Source: Chloroflexota bacterium | Lineage (GTDB): Bacteria; Chloroflexota; Anaerolineae; Aggregatilineales; Phototrophicaceae | Reading direction: 5' to 3' | DNA: 64,000 nt | NCBI GenBank assembly: GCA_028875185.1 | Contig: JAPPFH010000049.1 | Coordinates: 1 to 64,000, forward strand | In this document: positions 9,214 through 17,587 of the stretch, one piece after another | Layout of the letters: every line of letters begins with the position of its first letter | How positions within the stretch are numbered: the stretch's first letter is position 1 | The notes under the pieces: generated by a model | The model's input: the letters and a program-made list of their open reading frames with translations, nothing else | The model's database searches: none | Told to the model about the DNA's origin: nothing | Program-made: the position numbers and the translations under genes

Positions 9214-9543
9214 ATGCATTTCCGACCGACGAATATCACGGTCGACCGCGGACTTGGCGAATTGTCGATCGTCTGGGATGACGGGCTCGTCAGCCGCTAT
9301 CCACTGGATCAATTGCGTGAAGCATGTCCTTGCGTTGAATGTCGCGGCGGGCACGCCAATATGGGTATGGAACACGCGCCGGAAGACATACTGAAACTGG
9401 TTCCGCGCCGCTCCTACGCCATCACCGGCCTGAGCGCGGTTGGCAATTACGCGCTGCAGCCCAGCTGGGACGATGGCCACAACGCCGGCATTTATACTTG
9501 GGAGTATCTGCGCTTGATATCGCCGCAGCAGCCGGCGAGCTAA
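9214..9543 (+). CDS. DUF971 (GBBH-like N-terminal domain) protein
   Basis: About 109 residues from the ATG at 9214. The frame is open further upstream, but the upstream part is Arg-rich and shows no conservation pattern, so I choose the internal start. The core matches DUF971: WDDGLVSRYPLDQLREACPC..CRGG, then a YALQPSWDDGHNAGIYTWEYLR ending. The Cys-Cys-His arrangement resembles the zinc-binding N-terminal domain of gamma-butyrobetaine hydroxylase. Stand-alone versions are widespread and have been associated with iron-sulfur metabolism, but a biochemical role cannot be assigned from this sequence. Confidence 0.8.
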   Translation: MHFRPTNITVDRGLGELSIVWDDGLVSRYPLDQLREACPCVECRGGHANMGMEHAPEDILKLVPRRSYAITGLSAVGNYALQPSWDDGHNAGIYTWEYLRLISPQQPAS

Positions 9544-9629
9544 GTGATCCCAGATTTCCGCAGTAATTGCTTGGTTCTGCTTAGAGCCCGCTGGCGATTT
9601 TGTCATGGGCGCAATGCCGTATGATGCGA

Positions 9630-9849
9630 GGGTGTGGTGAATGTGTTGATATATCCCTCGTTTCCCCCACCCTAAATCCCTCCCCGAACGCCAGTGTCTA
9701 CGCGGCGCAAATGAGGGAGGGACTTCAAAAGCCCGTAATTCCTTGAAAAACTCCCCTTCCCTCCTTGTGGGGTGCGCGTAGACACTGCACTATGGCAAGG
9801 GGCCGGGGGATGGGGGGTTGTCGCGCTATCAATGAAATTCACCGCTCCC
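9630..9849. mobile_element. MITE-like element, copy B (220 bp)
   Basis: It begins GGGTGTGGTGAAT and ends ATTCACCGCTCCC (terminal inverted repeats). It is bordered by a perfect 8-bp duplication, TGATGCGA, at 9622-9629 and 9850-9857. Compared with copy A it carries two small insertions, at about 9686-9710 and 9773-9795. Both contain GTAGACACTG or its reverse complement. A promoter-like sequence (9861-9892) begins 11 bp downstream. It fills most of the 9544-9939 gap. Confidence 0.88.
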
Positions 9850-9860
9850 TGATGCGATGC

Positions 9861-9892
9861 TTGTAGCGCGGTCAGCCAGTCCTCACTATACT
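9861..9892 (+). promoter_or_regulatory. Candidate promoter of the MaoC-like/galT pair
   Basis: TTGTAG (9861-9866) is followed by TATACT (9887-9892). The 20-bp spacing is long; using CACTAT (9884-9889) as the -10 gives 17 bp. It lies 11 bp beyond the end of MITE copy B and about 50 bp before the ATG at 9940. Confidence 0.35.
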
Positions 9893-9939
9893 TGTTATCG
9901 ACTTTCTATTGCGCGGCTCTCCCCATTGGGACTGAATCC

Positions 9940-10824
9940 ATGCAGCCACCGACGCTAGATCTTGTAAATCGCGCAATCGGCGCCGAGCTTGCCTCTGCTG
10001 TGTACAGCTACGACGAACGCGATGTCGCGCTCTATGCTTTGGGAATCGGCGCGCCGGCCGACCCGCTTGATCAAGACGAGCTGAAATTTGTCTATGAAAT
10101 GAGCAGCCGCGGCTTTCAAGTCTTGCCGACATTCGCTGTTGTTTTCGCTTACGAATTCAATCGCACTGTGCATAGCGGCGAGATTGCCGGCATCAAGTAC
10201 AACCCCATGATGTGCGTACATGGGGAGCAGTTCTTGCGCGTCTTTATGCCCATCCCTCCTGCGGCAACGGTGAACTCCAAGATTACGATCGCCGACATCT
10301 TCGATAAGGGCAGCGGGCTTCTGATGGTCATCGATATTACCAGTTCGCTCGACAGCGGCGACAAGCTCGCGATTGCTCGTCACTCGCTCTTCTTTCGCGG
10401 ATTGGGCGGCTTCGGCGGCGAGCGGGGCGCCTCCGCAAAACCAGCGCCGCCAGAGCGCGCTCCCGATATTGCGCATGAGGAGCGCACTCAAGATACGCAG
10501 GCGCTGCTTTATCGGCTGGCCGGCGATGATAATCCGCTGCACGCCGACCCGCCGATGGCCTCGATTGGTCATTATGAAAAGCCGATACTGCATGGCCTCT
10601 GCACTATGGGCTTTGCGGCGCGCGCCATCCTCAAGCGCTATGGCGACAATGACCAAAGCCGATTCGATTCCATCAGCGTCCGCTTCTCCAAACATGTCTT
10701 TCCCGGCGACACGCTTGTGACCGAAATGTGGCGCGACAAGGGATCCAAGATTCATTTTCAAACTAGGGTCAAGGAACGCGATGTCATCGTGCTGAGCCAT
10801 GGTGTCTTGCAGCTGCGGGATTGA
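9940..10824 (+). CDS. MaoC-like double hot-dog dehydratase (2-enoyl-CoA hydratase type)
   Basis: About 294 residues from the ATG at 9940; a TTG 48 bases upstream is in frame but would sit in the promoter region. Two hot-dog halves are visible. The N-terminal half contains LKFVYEMSSRGFQVLPTFAV. The C-terminal half has the hydratase-2 motif TQALLYRLAGDDNPLHADPPMA followed by PILHGLCTMGFAARAIL, where Asp, Asn and His form the catalytic dyad region of (R)-specific enoyl-CoA hydratases. This domain order matches the dehydratase part of peroxisomal multifunctional enzyme 2. It probably hydrates a trans-2-enoyl-CoA. galT starts 4 bp after its stop. Confidence 0.82.
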   Translation: MQPPTLDLVNRAIGAELASAVYSYDERDVALYALGIGAPADPLDQDELKFVYEMSSRGFQVLPTFAVVFAYEFNRTVHSGEIAGIKYNPMMCVHGEQFLRVFMPIPPAATVNSKITIADIFDKGSGLLMVIDITSSLDSGDKLAIARHSLFFRGLGGFGGERGASAKPAPPERAPDIAHEERTQDTQALLYRLAGDDNPLHADPPMASIGHYEKPILHGLCTMGFAARAILKRYGDNDQSRFDSISVRFSKHVFPGDTLVTEMWRDKGSKIHFQTRVKERDVIVLSHGVLQLRD

Positions 10825-10827
10825 GGC

Positions 10828-11865
10828 GTGACTTTCGAGTTCTCCGAACATCCGCATCGGCGCTACAATCCGCTCCTGGACGAATGGGTATTGGTCTCGC
10901 CGCATCGGACCAATCGGCCCTGGCGCGGCAGCGTTGAGCGCCAGCCTCTTGACCGCCGCCCCCGCTACGATCCCGACTGTTACCTATGCCCGGGCAATAT
11001 GCGCGCCAATGGCGAACGCAACCCGCTCTATGACGCCACCTTCGTCTTTGCCAATGACTTCGCCGCCGTGCTGCCGGACGCGCCGCCGGCCCACCTCGGC
11101 GGAAATCCGCTGTTCCGGGCGGCAACCGTGCGTGGCGAGGCGCGCGTCATCTGTTTTTCGCCGCGCCATGATTTGACGCTGGCGGAGATGTCGCCCGCCG
11201 AGATCCGCATAGTGGTCGACCTCTGGGCGGCGCAAACAGCCGAGCTGGGCGCAAGGTATCAGTGGGTGCAGATTTTCGAAAACCGGGGCGAAATGATGGG
11301 CGCCTCTAATGCGCACCCGCACGGGCAGATTTGGGCTACCGACAGCCTGGGCTCCATCGCCGCGCGCGAAGACGCCCAGCAGCGCGCCTACTACGATCGC
11401 TACGGAAGCGCATTGCTGAGAGATTACGCGCGGGAGGAGCGCGCAATTGGCGATCGCCGCCTGCTGGAAAACGATAGCTGGCTGGCGGTCGCGCCATTCT
11501 GGGCGGTCTGGCCTTTCGAGACGCTGCTGCTGCCCAAGGCGCCTGTTCCGCGCTTGCCCGACCTGGATGAGACACAGCGAAACGACCTGGTGGCAATCTT
11601 GAAGCGCCTGCTGGTGAAATACGACAACTTATTTGAAGTATCGTTCCCCTATTCGATGGGCTGGCATGGCGCCCCATTCAACGGAGCTGACAACGCGCAT
11701 TGGCAGCTGCACGCGCACTTTTTCCCGCCGCTGCTGCGTTCGGCTACGGTGAAAAAGTTCATGGTCGGTTATGAAATGCTGGCTGAAGCGCAGCGCGATA
11801 TCACGCCGGAGCAAGCCGCGAGCCGTCTTCGTGAATGCTCAGAAACGCATTTCAGCCTGCGCTGA
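10828..11865 (+). CDS. galT: Galactose-1-phosphate uridylyltransferase
   Basis: A 345-residue HIT-superfamily enzyme of the Leloir pathway. It exchanges UDP between UDP-glucose and galactose-1-phosphate. The active-site motif HPHGQIW, with the nucleophilic middle histidine, is present after [11 protein letters not shown]. The N-terminal CYLCPGN pair and downstream histidines ([13 protein letters not shown]) provide the usual metal-site ligands. Length matches the family. It starts with GTG at 10828, 3 bp after the MaoC-like gene, so the two are likely cotranscribed, although no metabolic link is obvious. No other galactose gene is nearby. Confidence 0.95.
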   Translation: MTFEFSEHPHRRYNPLLDEWVLVSPHRTNRPWRGSVERQPLDRRPRYDPDCYLCPGNMRANGERNPLYDATFVFANDFAAVLPDAPPAHLGGNPLFRAATVRGEARVICFSPRHDLTLAEMSPAEIRIVVDLWAAQTAELGARYQWVQIFENRGEMMGASNAHPHGQIWATDSLGSIAAREDAQQRAYYDRYGSALLRDYAREERAIGDRRLLENDSWLAVAPFWAVWPFETLLLPKAPVPRLPDLDETQRNDLVAILKRLLVKYDNLFEVSFPYSMGWHGAPFNGADNAHWQLHAHFFPPLLRSATVKKFMVGYEMLAEAQRDITPEQAASRLRECSETHFSLR

Positions 11866-11882
11866 ACCGCGGGCAGGCGTCC

Positions 11883-13580
11883 TCAATCGTCCCAGCGCGC
11901 TTGCAGCAGGTCGACGACCAAGGGATCGCCAAAATAATCGCAGCTGTTGGCATCGGGAATGAACCATTCTCTGCCGGCAGGTTGCGGCTGGTCCGGATTA
12001 TAGTGATTGTAGACGCGGCGCGACGCCTCGGCAAACAGCGGCAGCGATTCTTGAAAGTTCAGCCATTCGGGCTGGAAGAGCATCATCGCCATCACATAAT
12101 CGCCACCGGGTGTGAAAAACAAGGCGGCGTTGCCATGAGTATCCGCGATCCAGCCGTGTTTATGCGCGACGCGCGTATCAGCGGGCACGCCCGACTTCAA
12201 CAGCGCGTCAACGGTATTGTTGCTCATGATATGCAGCATCTGCCTGCATTCGCGCGGGCTAATTGCATCGCCGAAGCGCTCGCCTAAGGCGCCGCCGGAC
12301 CCGTAAGCGCATTGGTAGATATTGGCGAGCGCCGCGCCGATTTCGACGACCGTCAACTGATTTGAGGGGTCGGGCGAAGTCTTGGCTTGATCCGCGGCGG
12401 TTTCGGGGAATACCAGCGGCTGCGGCGGTGGCGGCGGCGTGCCAATGGTGGTGAAGGGCGCAATCAAAAACGACCGCGTCAGACCAAGCGCCTGGTAAAA
12501 TGCGGTCACCGCGTCGGCGCCGTAATAGGCGTTGCCCCCGCCGATGACTTCCAACAGACGATTGGTCGCCGCGTTTTCGCTGCAAATCATCGTATTGAGA
12601 ATATCAGTGGCCGTCTCAATGGCTGGCGGCGCGTCAAGCGTGTGATACAACCTGGCCAGAATCGCGATTTTGTTCAAGCTGGTGCCGCTGAAGGCATACT
12701 CGTCGCCAAAAGCAAAGGCTTCGCCGCTGCTCAGGTCCATGAGAAAGAGGGCGCCTAACCGGCTCGTCTGCGGATCAAAGCGAGACGAAAGGAATAGATT
12801 CCAGAGGTCGTTCGCCAGGATTTGCATGTCGCTGCCGAGCGCCTGCGCCCGCTCTCCGTTGATGCCGCTTGCGCGAATTGCCGCCGGCGTCGGCGTGAAA
12901 GATGGCAGGCTGAAGCGCGTCTGCGAGATTGCGGCTGTGTTGAAGATATTGCCGCTAATCTCGAGCAGATCGCTGGCTATCCAGGCTTGCCCGCCGGCGG
13001 CTTCCGGATAGCGGATGCGCACCCAGGGATATTGGGTGTGATATCCGGTCACTTCAAAACGATCGCTCTCGTAGGCCACGCCGGCGCGTGGGTATTCAAT
13101 GCCGGGTCCATAGCGGATATTCACCTCGCCAGCGACGACGCCGCTGACGCCATAAACTCCGACTGTTGGCGTTGATGTTGGCGGAGCCTTCGTCGCGGTT
13201 GCCGTAAGCAAGCGACCGGTTGCGCCGGCTGTCGGTTCAATTGACGCCGACTGATCAATGACATAATCGGTGAAGGGCACGCGATTGATGTCACCGCTCA
13301 CAACCACCAAAGTTTCGAAGACCCAGCCCTTGGGTTGATCGGTATTGCTCTCTCCGAGCAAGAGCCAAGGGTAGAGCCGGCTGCGACCAAGAACCGGATA
13401 ATTCACGCCGCTGGTGATTTCGCCGACCAGCCGCGCCTCGATATTGTCATCGGCTCGTAAATTAGCCTGACCAATCGCCTGGGCGTAAACGCCAGTATTC
13501 TGCGGCTGCGCCTGCGAATCCATGACGAGAAGCAACACTGGCGCCGCGATCGCGAGCAGCGCTATGAAGGCGCGCTTCAT
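11883..13580 (-). CDS. Exported SH3-domain protein with class A beta-lactamase-type serine hydrolase domain
   Basis: 565 residues with an N-terminal signal peptide (about 1-24). Two bacterial SH3-like domains follow (about 32-100 and 142-210; NIRYGPGIEYPRAG is typical), with a Thr/Pro linker between them. The C-terminal part (about 245-530) has the three class A penicilloyl-transferase motifs: S301-L-N-K304, S334-E-N336 and K474-H-G476. Cell-wall binding plus a penicillin-binding-protein-like hydrolase is the likely arrangement. It could be a D,D-peptidase-like enzyme rather than a resistance beta-lactamase, and lacks the 160-170 Glu region that I would want to see for the latter. The product is exported or surface-bound. 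It converges with galT, 17 bp apart. Confidence 0.82.
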   Translation of the reverse strand: MKRAFIALLAIAAPVLLLVMDSQAQPQNTGVYAQAIGQANLRADDNIEARLVGEITSGVNYPVLGRSRLYPWLLLGESNTDQPKGWVFETLVVVSGDINRVPFTDYVIDQSASIEPTAGATGRLLTATATKAPPTSTPTVGVYGVSGVVAGEVNIRYGPGIEYPRAGVAYESDRFEVTGYHTQYPWVRIRYPEAAGGQAWIASDLLEISGNIFNTAAISQTRFSLPSFTPTPAAIRASGINGERAQALGSDMQILANDLWNLFLSSRFDPQTSRLGALFLMDLSSGEAFAFGDEYAFSGTSLNKIAILARLYHTLDAPPAIETATDILNTMICSENAATNRLLEVIGGGNAYYGADAVTAFYQALGLTRSFLIAPFTTIGTPPPPPQPLVFPETAADQAKTSPDPSNQLTVVEIGAALANIYQCAYGSGGALGERFGDAISPRECRQMLHIMSNNTVDALLKSGVPADTRVAHKHGWIADTHGNAALFFTPGGDYVMAMMLFQPEWLNFQESLPLFAEASRRVYNHYNPDQPQPAGREWFIPDANSCDYFGDPLVVDLLQARWDD

Positions 13581-13724
13581 TACGAATCGCGGACGCGGCT
13601 TGTGAATTAGCGAAAGAGCGGCGGGATTCAGCCTGGCGCCTCCTCCGCGTCAAGCAAATCATACGAAATCGCGCCGCATTATAGCACGCGCCCTGGCGAC
13701 AAAACAACAGAGCTGGCCGAAGCC

Positions 13725-13943
13725 GAGTGGTGAATGTGTTGATTTATCCCTCGTTTCCCCCACCCTAAATCCCTCCCCCAAAATGAGGGAGGGACTTCAA
13801 TAGCCCGTAATTCCTTGAAAAACTCCCCTTCCCTCCTTGTGGGGTGCGCGTAGACACTGCACTACGGCAAGGGGCCGGGTCACGTAGACATAGACCTTCG
13901 GGGATGGTGGTTTGTCGCGCTATCAATGAAATTCACCACTCCC
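13725..13943. mobile_element. MITE-like element, copy C (219 bp)
   Basis: It begins GAGTGGTGAATG and ends ATTCACCACTCCC. A perfect 9-bp duplication, GCCGAAGCC, lies at 13716-13724 and 13944-13952. Relative to copy A it carries the CGTAGACACTGCACTACG mini-hairpin insertion (13849-13866) and a second insertion containing CACGTAGACATAGACC (about 13880-13897). It ends 14 bp before the -35 of the tRNA-Leu(CAG) promoter. Apart from it, 13581-13999 holds no gene. Confidence 0.88.
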
Positions 13944-13957
13944 GCCGAAGCCGCCTA

Positions 13958-13985
13958 TTGACAAGCTTGCGCGGGCGACTATACT
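13958..13985 (+). promoter_or_regulatory. Promoter of tRNA-Leu(CAG)
   Basis: A perfect TTGACA (13958-13963) and TATACT (13980-13985) are spaced 16 bp apart, with the -10 ending 14 bp before the tRNA. This is the strongest sigma70 match I see in the window. Confidence 0.85.
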
Positions 13986-13999
13986 GCATTTGCTCAAAA

Positions 14000-14083
14000 G
14001 CCGAAGTGGCGGAATTGGCAGACGCGCTACGTTCAGGGCGTAGTTCTCTTCGGGGAGTGTGGGTTCGACTCCCACCTTCGGCA
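14000..14083 (+). tRNA. tRNA-Leu (anticodon CAG)
   Basis: 84-nt class II tRNA with a long variable arm (TTCTCTTCGGGGAGT region). The acceptor is GCCGAAG/CTTCGGC, the anticodon stem is CTACG/CGTAG with loop TTCAGGG, and a TTCGACT T-loop is present. Loop positions 3-5 read CAG. A Rho-independent terminator follows 8 nt later. Confidence 0.97.
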
Positions 14084-14090
14084 AGGCATA

Positions 14091-14119
14091 AGCCCGGTCC
14101 AACCGACCGGGCTTTTTTT
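14091..14119 (+). terminator. Rho-independent terminator of tRNA-Leu(CAG)
   Basis: A 9-bp perfect stem AGCCCGGTC/GACCGGGCT with a 5-nt loop is followed by a run of seven T. Confidence 0.93.
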
Positions 14120-14217
14120 GCTGCGCGCGCGGGCCGCTTTTTGCGCCGCCGCCAGTGGCGGATTCCGCGCGCTGTACTATGATAGTAAACGGGACTAGCC
14201 GAGTGTGAGCGACAGCT

Positions 14218-14682
14218 ATGGCGGAAGCCGAAATCAATTCACCGGCGCAGCCGAGCGCCGACAATCGGCGGCCTGGCGATCGCCCGCTGACCAGCATCCA
14301 TCTCCTGATGGCGGTCGCGCTAGCGATTGGATTGGTCCTTACCCTGAATTTCAGCGGCCGCATTAGGCTGGACCATGATCTGGGGCGGATTCACGCGCGC
14401 TTCAGCGCGGAAATTGAGTCGCTGCTGGAGGAACAGCAAGACCTGATTGAGGAGCTCGGCTACGTGAAGAGCGATGCTTACGTCGAATTCTGGGCGCGCG
14501 ATGAAGGCAAAATGATCCGCGAAGGCGAAATCCTGATTCTGCCCAAGAGCGGCGGCGCGCCCGCCTCGCCGCGCCAGTCGGTCATCCCCTTGGTCGAATT
14601 CCAGACGACCGCCCCCGAACCAGAAAATTGGGAATTGTGGTGGGCGCTATTTGTAGATGGCGAGCCGCCGCGCTTGAACTGA
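14218..14682 (+). CDS. FtsB/DivIC-like septum formation initiator protein
   Basis: 154 residues with a single transmembrane helix at about 27-46, followed by a coiled coil (about 55-85). It ends in the EGEILILPK element that resembles the GE-x-hydrophobic-P turn of DivIC/FtsB. A charged cytosolic N-terminus, one helix and an extracytoplasmic coiled coil is the expected topology for this divisome bridge. Sequence conservation is low, so the call rests on architecture plus the GEIL-P motif. It starts with ATG at 14218 after a weak purine tract, and stands alone between tRNA-Leu and the convergent ygfZ. Confidence 0.7.
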   Translation: MAEAEINSPAQPSADNRRPGDRPLTSIHLLMAVALAIGLVLTLNFSGRIRLDHDLGRIHARFSAEIESLLEEQQDLIEELGYVKSDAYVEFWARDEGKMIREGEILILPKSGGAPASPRQSVIPLVEFQTTAPEPENWELWWALFVDGEPPRLN

Positions 14683-14724
14683 ACCTATCACTGATCGATT
14701 TCGGCCTATGCGCTCGGGCCGCAA

Positions 14725-15810
14725 TCAATCGCTGTCTGAAGCGCTCGCCCGCGCAATGAAGGGCGGCGGCGCGCCCGCGTAATTGATGACCGTCGCATTG
14801 ACGGCGCTTGCGCCAGCGAGCAAATCAGTGCCTGGCAGCGCATGGTCGACTCTTAACACCGCCAAAGCGTAAATGCGCCCGTCGGCGGCTTCAACGCTGC
14901 TCGTTAACCGGCCGACCGTTTTCCGCCCGGCATATATGGGCGCGGGCGCCGGCGTCATGGATGCCAGATCCACATGCGCCAATACCTTGGCCAGCCGCCC
15001 CCGGCTTTCCATGCGTGCGATGATTTCTTGCCCGGTGTAGCAGCCTTTGCTGAAGCTAATCTCGTCCCATAATCCCACTTCCAGCGGAATATAATCCAAG
15101 GACAGCTCTGGGCTGGCGGGCCTGCCGCAGCGGATGCGCAAGCTGTTATAGGTCAGGGAGCCGGCGGGAATGAGACCGGCTGCCGCCCCGCATTGCCGCA
15201 GCCGCCGATGGAGGGGCAGGGCTTCGCCGCCGTCAGCGATCACGATCCAATGCCCGCCGCAGATGGACTTCCGCCGCGCGAGGATCAAGTCCCCGTTCTC
15301 GCTTTTGACTTCGGCGCCGCCCAAAGGCGGAATCTGGCTCGCCTCGCTCGCGAGCGCCAAGACAACCTCGTCTGCTCTTTTGCCGTGTGCCGCGAAGTGA
15401 GCTGTCTCGGCGCTGATGTCGTCGACCGAAACCTGGTCGCCGAAGAAGATATTGCGCCGCAGGTAATTCGCCAGCGCTTCGCCCTGTCCCGCTTCGCTGA
15501 TCAAAAGCATCCCGCGCGCTAGATTGAAACAGTTCGCGCGAAACAAAATGCGCGCGTTTGGGTTGATGAATACGGTCGGCGCCCCTTCATTTGTACCGAA
15601 CTGGCTCACATCATTTGTAGACATGCGGTTGACCAGTTCATACCGGTCGCGACCGCGCAGCAGAATTCTGCCCTCGTGCGAGCGATCGAGCAGGATCGCG
15701 CCCGTTTCCGCGGCTGAGAATTCCGCTGCCAGGTCGCCATAATCCAGGGGGATGCGATCGGGCGCCAGGCGAGCGCCCAAGGATTCATGATATTGCCCAA
15801 GGTCGCTCAT
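14725..15810 (-). CDS. ygfZ: YgfZ/GcvT-family folate-binding protein
   Basis: 361 residues. The diagnostic KGCYTGQEIIARMESRG block of YgfZ is present (about 258-274), including the conserved cysteine. The N-terminal part has the aminomethyltransferase-like fold (LLDRSHEGRILLRGRDR, then NRMSTNDV). YgfZ proteins bind tetrahydrofolate and help assemble or repair certain iron-sulfur enzymes; catalysis of glycine cleavage is not expected. Its start overlaps the stop of the upstream guanylate kinase-like gene by 4 bp, which indicates translational coupling. Confidence 0.9.
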   Translation of the reverse strand: MSDLGQYHESLGARLAPDRIPLDYGDLAAEFSAAETGAILLDRSHEGRILLRGRDRYELVNRMSTNDVSQFGTNEGAPTVFINPNARILFRANCFNLARGMLLISEAGQGEALANYLRRNIFFGDQVSVDDISAETAHFAAHGKRADEVVLALASEASQIPPLGGAEVKSENGDLILARRKSICGGHWIVIADGGEALPLHRRLRQCGAAAGLIPAGSLTYNSLRIRCGRPASPELSLDYIPLEVGLWDEISFSKGCYTGQEIIARMESRGRLAKVLAHVDLASMTPAPAPIYAGRKTVGRLTSSVEAADGRIYALAVLRVDHALPGTDLLAGASAVNATVINYAGAPPPFIARASASDSD

Positions 15811-16433
15811 AGTTCGGCGCTCTGCAGTCGGCGCTTGACCATTTCGCCGCGGATGATTGCGCTCGTATGCTCAATCGCGCGCTCCAGATCAGCATTCACC
15901 ACGTTGTAATCGCAGCGATTCTGGTAAGGCAATTCGAGCCTGCGCGCGCGTTCGAGACGCTGCTCAATGTCAGTGGCATCATCGGCTCTCGTCCGCATCC
16001 GCTCTTCCAGAAGCGCCAACTGCGCCTCGCTATTGACGCCGGGCACGGTGACGAAAAGCTGAACGATGTTGCGCGGATAGGCGGCGGCCAAGGCGATGGC
16101 GCCGAGGACCTCAATATCGGCGATGCGGGCGGCGCCAGCGGACAGCGCATCCTCGACCGTGCGGCGCGGGATGCCGTATAGCTTGCCCGGCGTCACTTCC
16201 TGATGCTCCAGCAATTCATTCTCACTGATCATTTTCCGAAACGCCCGCTCGCTGACAAAGAGATGTTCTCTTCCTTGCGTCTCGTCGGCGCGCATGGGGC
16301 GGGTGGTGGCGGTCGCCAACTGCTCTATCGCGGGAAACGCGCTGATGATCGCTTTCATGATGGCGTTCTTGCCCGCGCCGCCCGGACCGATCATGACGAA
16401 GATGACGCCGGGAAGGTTCTCGAATCGGGTCAC
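15807..16433 (-). CDS. gmk: Guanylate kinase-like protein with an altered P-loop
   Basis: 208 residues that align along the whole guanylate kinase family. GMP-binding features ATTRPMRADETQGREHLFVS (about 42-61) are intact, as are the DIEVLGA strand and the RTRADDATDIEQRLERAR lid. The P-loop is GPGGAGKNA, with Asn at the position normally Ser/Thr that coordinates magnesium. The codon is clearly AAC. Either the enzyme tolerates the change, or this is a paralogue and a canonical gmk lies elsewhere in the genome. It starts with GTG at 16433 and is coupled to ygfZ by a 4-bp overlap. Confidence 0.82.
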   Translation of the reverse strand: MTRFENLPGVIFVMIGPGGAGKNAIMKAIISAFPAIEQLATATTRPMRADETQGREHLFVSERAFRKMISENELLEHQEVTPGKLYGIPRRTVEDALSAGAARIADIEVLGAIALAAAYPRNIVQLFVTVPGVNSEAQLALLEERMRTRADDATDIEQRLERARRLELPYQNRCDYNVVNADLERAIEHTSAIIRGEMVKRRLQSAEL

Positions 16434-16606
16434 TCTGTGCTATCCTCAATGCAGGACATCGTCGGAAATAGTGTAACAAGAGGATTAGCCAATCTCCATA
16501 GCGATCCGCCTCGCAGGCGGTCAATTAACGAAAGCGCATGCAGGAGTACACGCTAGAATATGGACGGACAGACGCCTTGCCATCCGGCGCGCTGTAGAAG
16601 GGATCA

Positions 16607-17491
16607 ATGATGCCCGCCAGAATAATAGATGGACGCCCGATAGCGCAGCGAATGCAAAATGACATCAAGCGCGCCGCCGCCGATTATGAGGCGCGAACAG
16701 GCGCGCCGCCCGGTTTGGGTGTCGTCCTGGTCGGTGATGATCCAGCCTCGGCGATGTACGTTCGCATGAAGCGGCGCGCCTGCGAACGAGCCGGTTTGCG
16801 CTCCGACGCGCGGATACTGCCGTCTGAAACGACGCAGGCGCAGGTGGAAAACGCTGTGCGCGAATTCAATGCCGATCCAAATATTCACGGCATCCTGGTC
16901 CAATTGCCCTTGCCCGATCATATCGACGAAGAAGCCGCGCTCAATGAAATTAGTTTGGCGAAAGATGTAGATGGCATCCATCCGCTGAACCTGGGGCGGC
17001 TGGGCATGCGCGGGCGCGAGCCGACCTTCACGCCGGCGACCCCAACGGGTGTGATCCAACTGATCAAGGAAACAGGCGAAAGCATCGAAGGCAAGCAAGC
17101 GGTCGTCATCGGCCGCAGCAATATCGTCGGGCTGCCCGTGGCGCTGATGCTGACCAATGCCAACGCCACAGTGACGATCTGCCACAGTCGCACGCGCGAT
17201 CTGCCCGCGACCGTCCGGCGGGCTGATATTGTGGTGGCGGCGGTGGGGCGGGCGGAATATGTACTAGGCGATTGGCTTAAACCAGGCGCTATCGTCATTG
17301 ATGTCGGTTCGAATTCGCTGCCCGATCCCGCAACTGAAAAGGGTTATCGCTATGTTGGCGATGTCGATTTCGAATCGGCGCAGGCGGTTGCCGGTTATCT
17401 CACCAAAGTGCCCGGCGGCGTCGGCCCGATGACCATCACAATGCTCTTGTCGAATACGCTGAAGGCGGCCTGGCGCAGTCTCGAAACTTGA
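16607..17491 (+). CDS. folD: Bifunctional methylenetetrahydrofolate dehydrogenase/cyclohydrolase
   Basis: 294 residues. FolD interconverts 5,10-methylene-, methenyl- and 10-formyl-tetrahydrofolate in the cytosol, supplying formyl groups for purine synthesis. The catalytic lysine motif Y51-V-R-M-K55 is present, as are the QLPLPDHID loop and KDVDGIHPLNLGRL. The NADP-binding GRSNIVGLPVALML and the C-terminal PGGVGPMTITMLL signature are also intact. ATG codons at 16607 and 16610 are equivalent starts. It is monocistronic, 96 bp ahead of the 8-oxoguanine deaminase gene. Confidence 0.97.
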   Translation: MMPARIIDGRPIAQRMQNDIKRAAADYEARTGAPPGLGVVLVGDDPASAMYVRMKRRACERAGLRSDARILPSETTQAQVENAVREFNADPNIHGILVQLPLPDHIDEEAALNEISLAKDVDGIHPLNLGRLGMRGREPTFTPATPTGVIQLIKETGESIEGKQAVVIGRSNIVGLPVALMLTNANATVTICHSRTRDLPATVRRADIVVAAVGRAEYVLGDWLKPGAIVIDVGSNSLPDPATEKGYRYVGDVDFESAQAVAGYLTKVPGGVGPMTITMLLSNTLKAAWRSLET

Positions 17492-17587
17492 CCCCGCCGC
17501 GGACAAACCGCGCGCGCTTGGGCGAATCTTGGCATGTTATTCGCGGCATTGTGAGAGTAGGCGCATCAAGCAGATTGTGACGTAGCG

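Noticed and set aside
16506..16520. Terminator CCGCCT-CGC-AGGCGG between gmk and folD
   Set aside because: A perfect 6-bp stem but no T-tract on either strand, and it lies upstream of both divergent genes.
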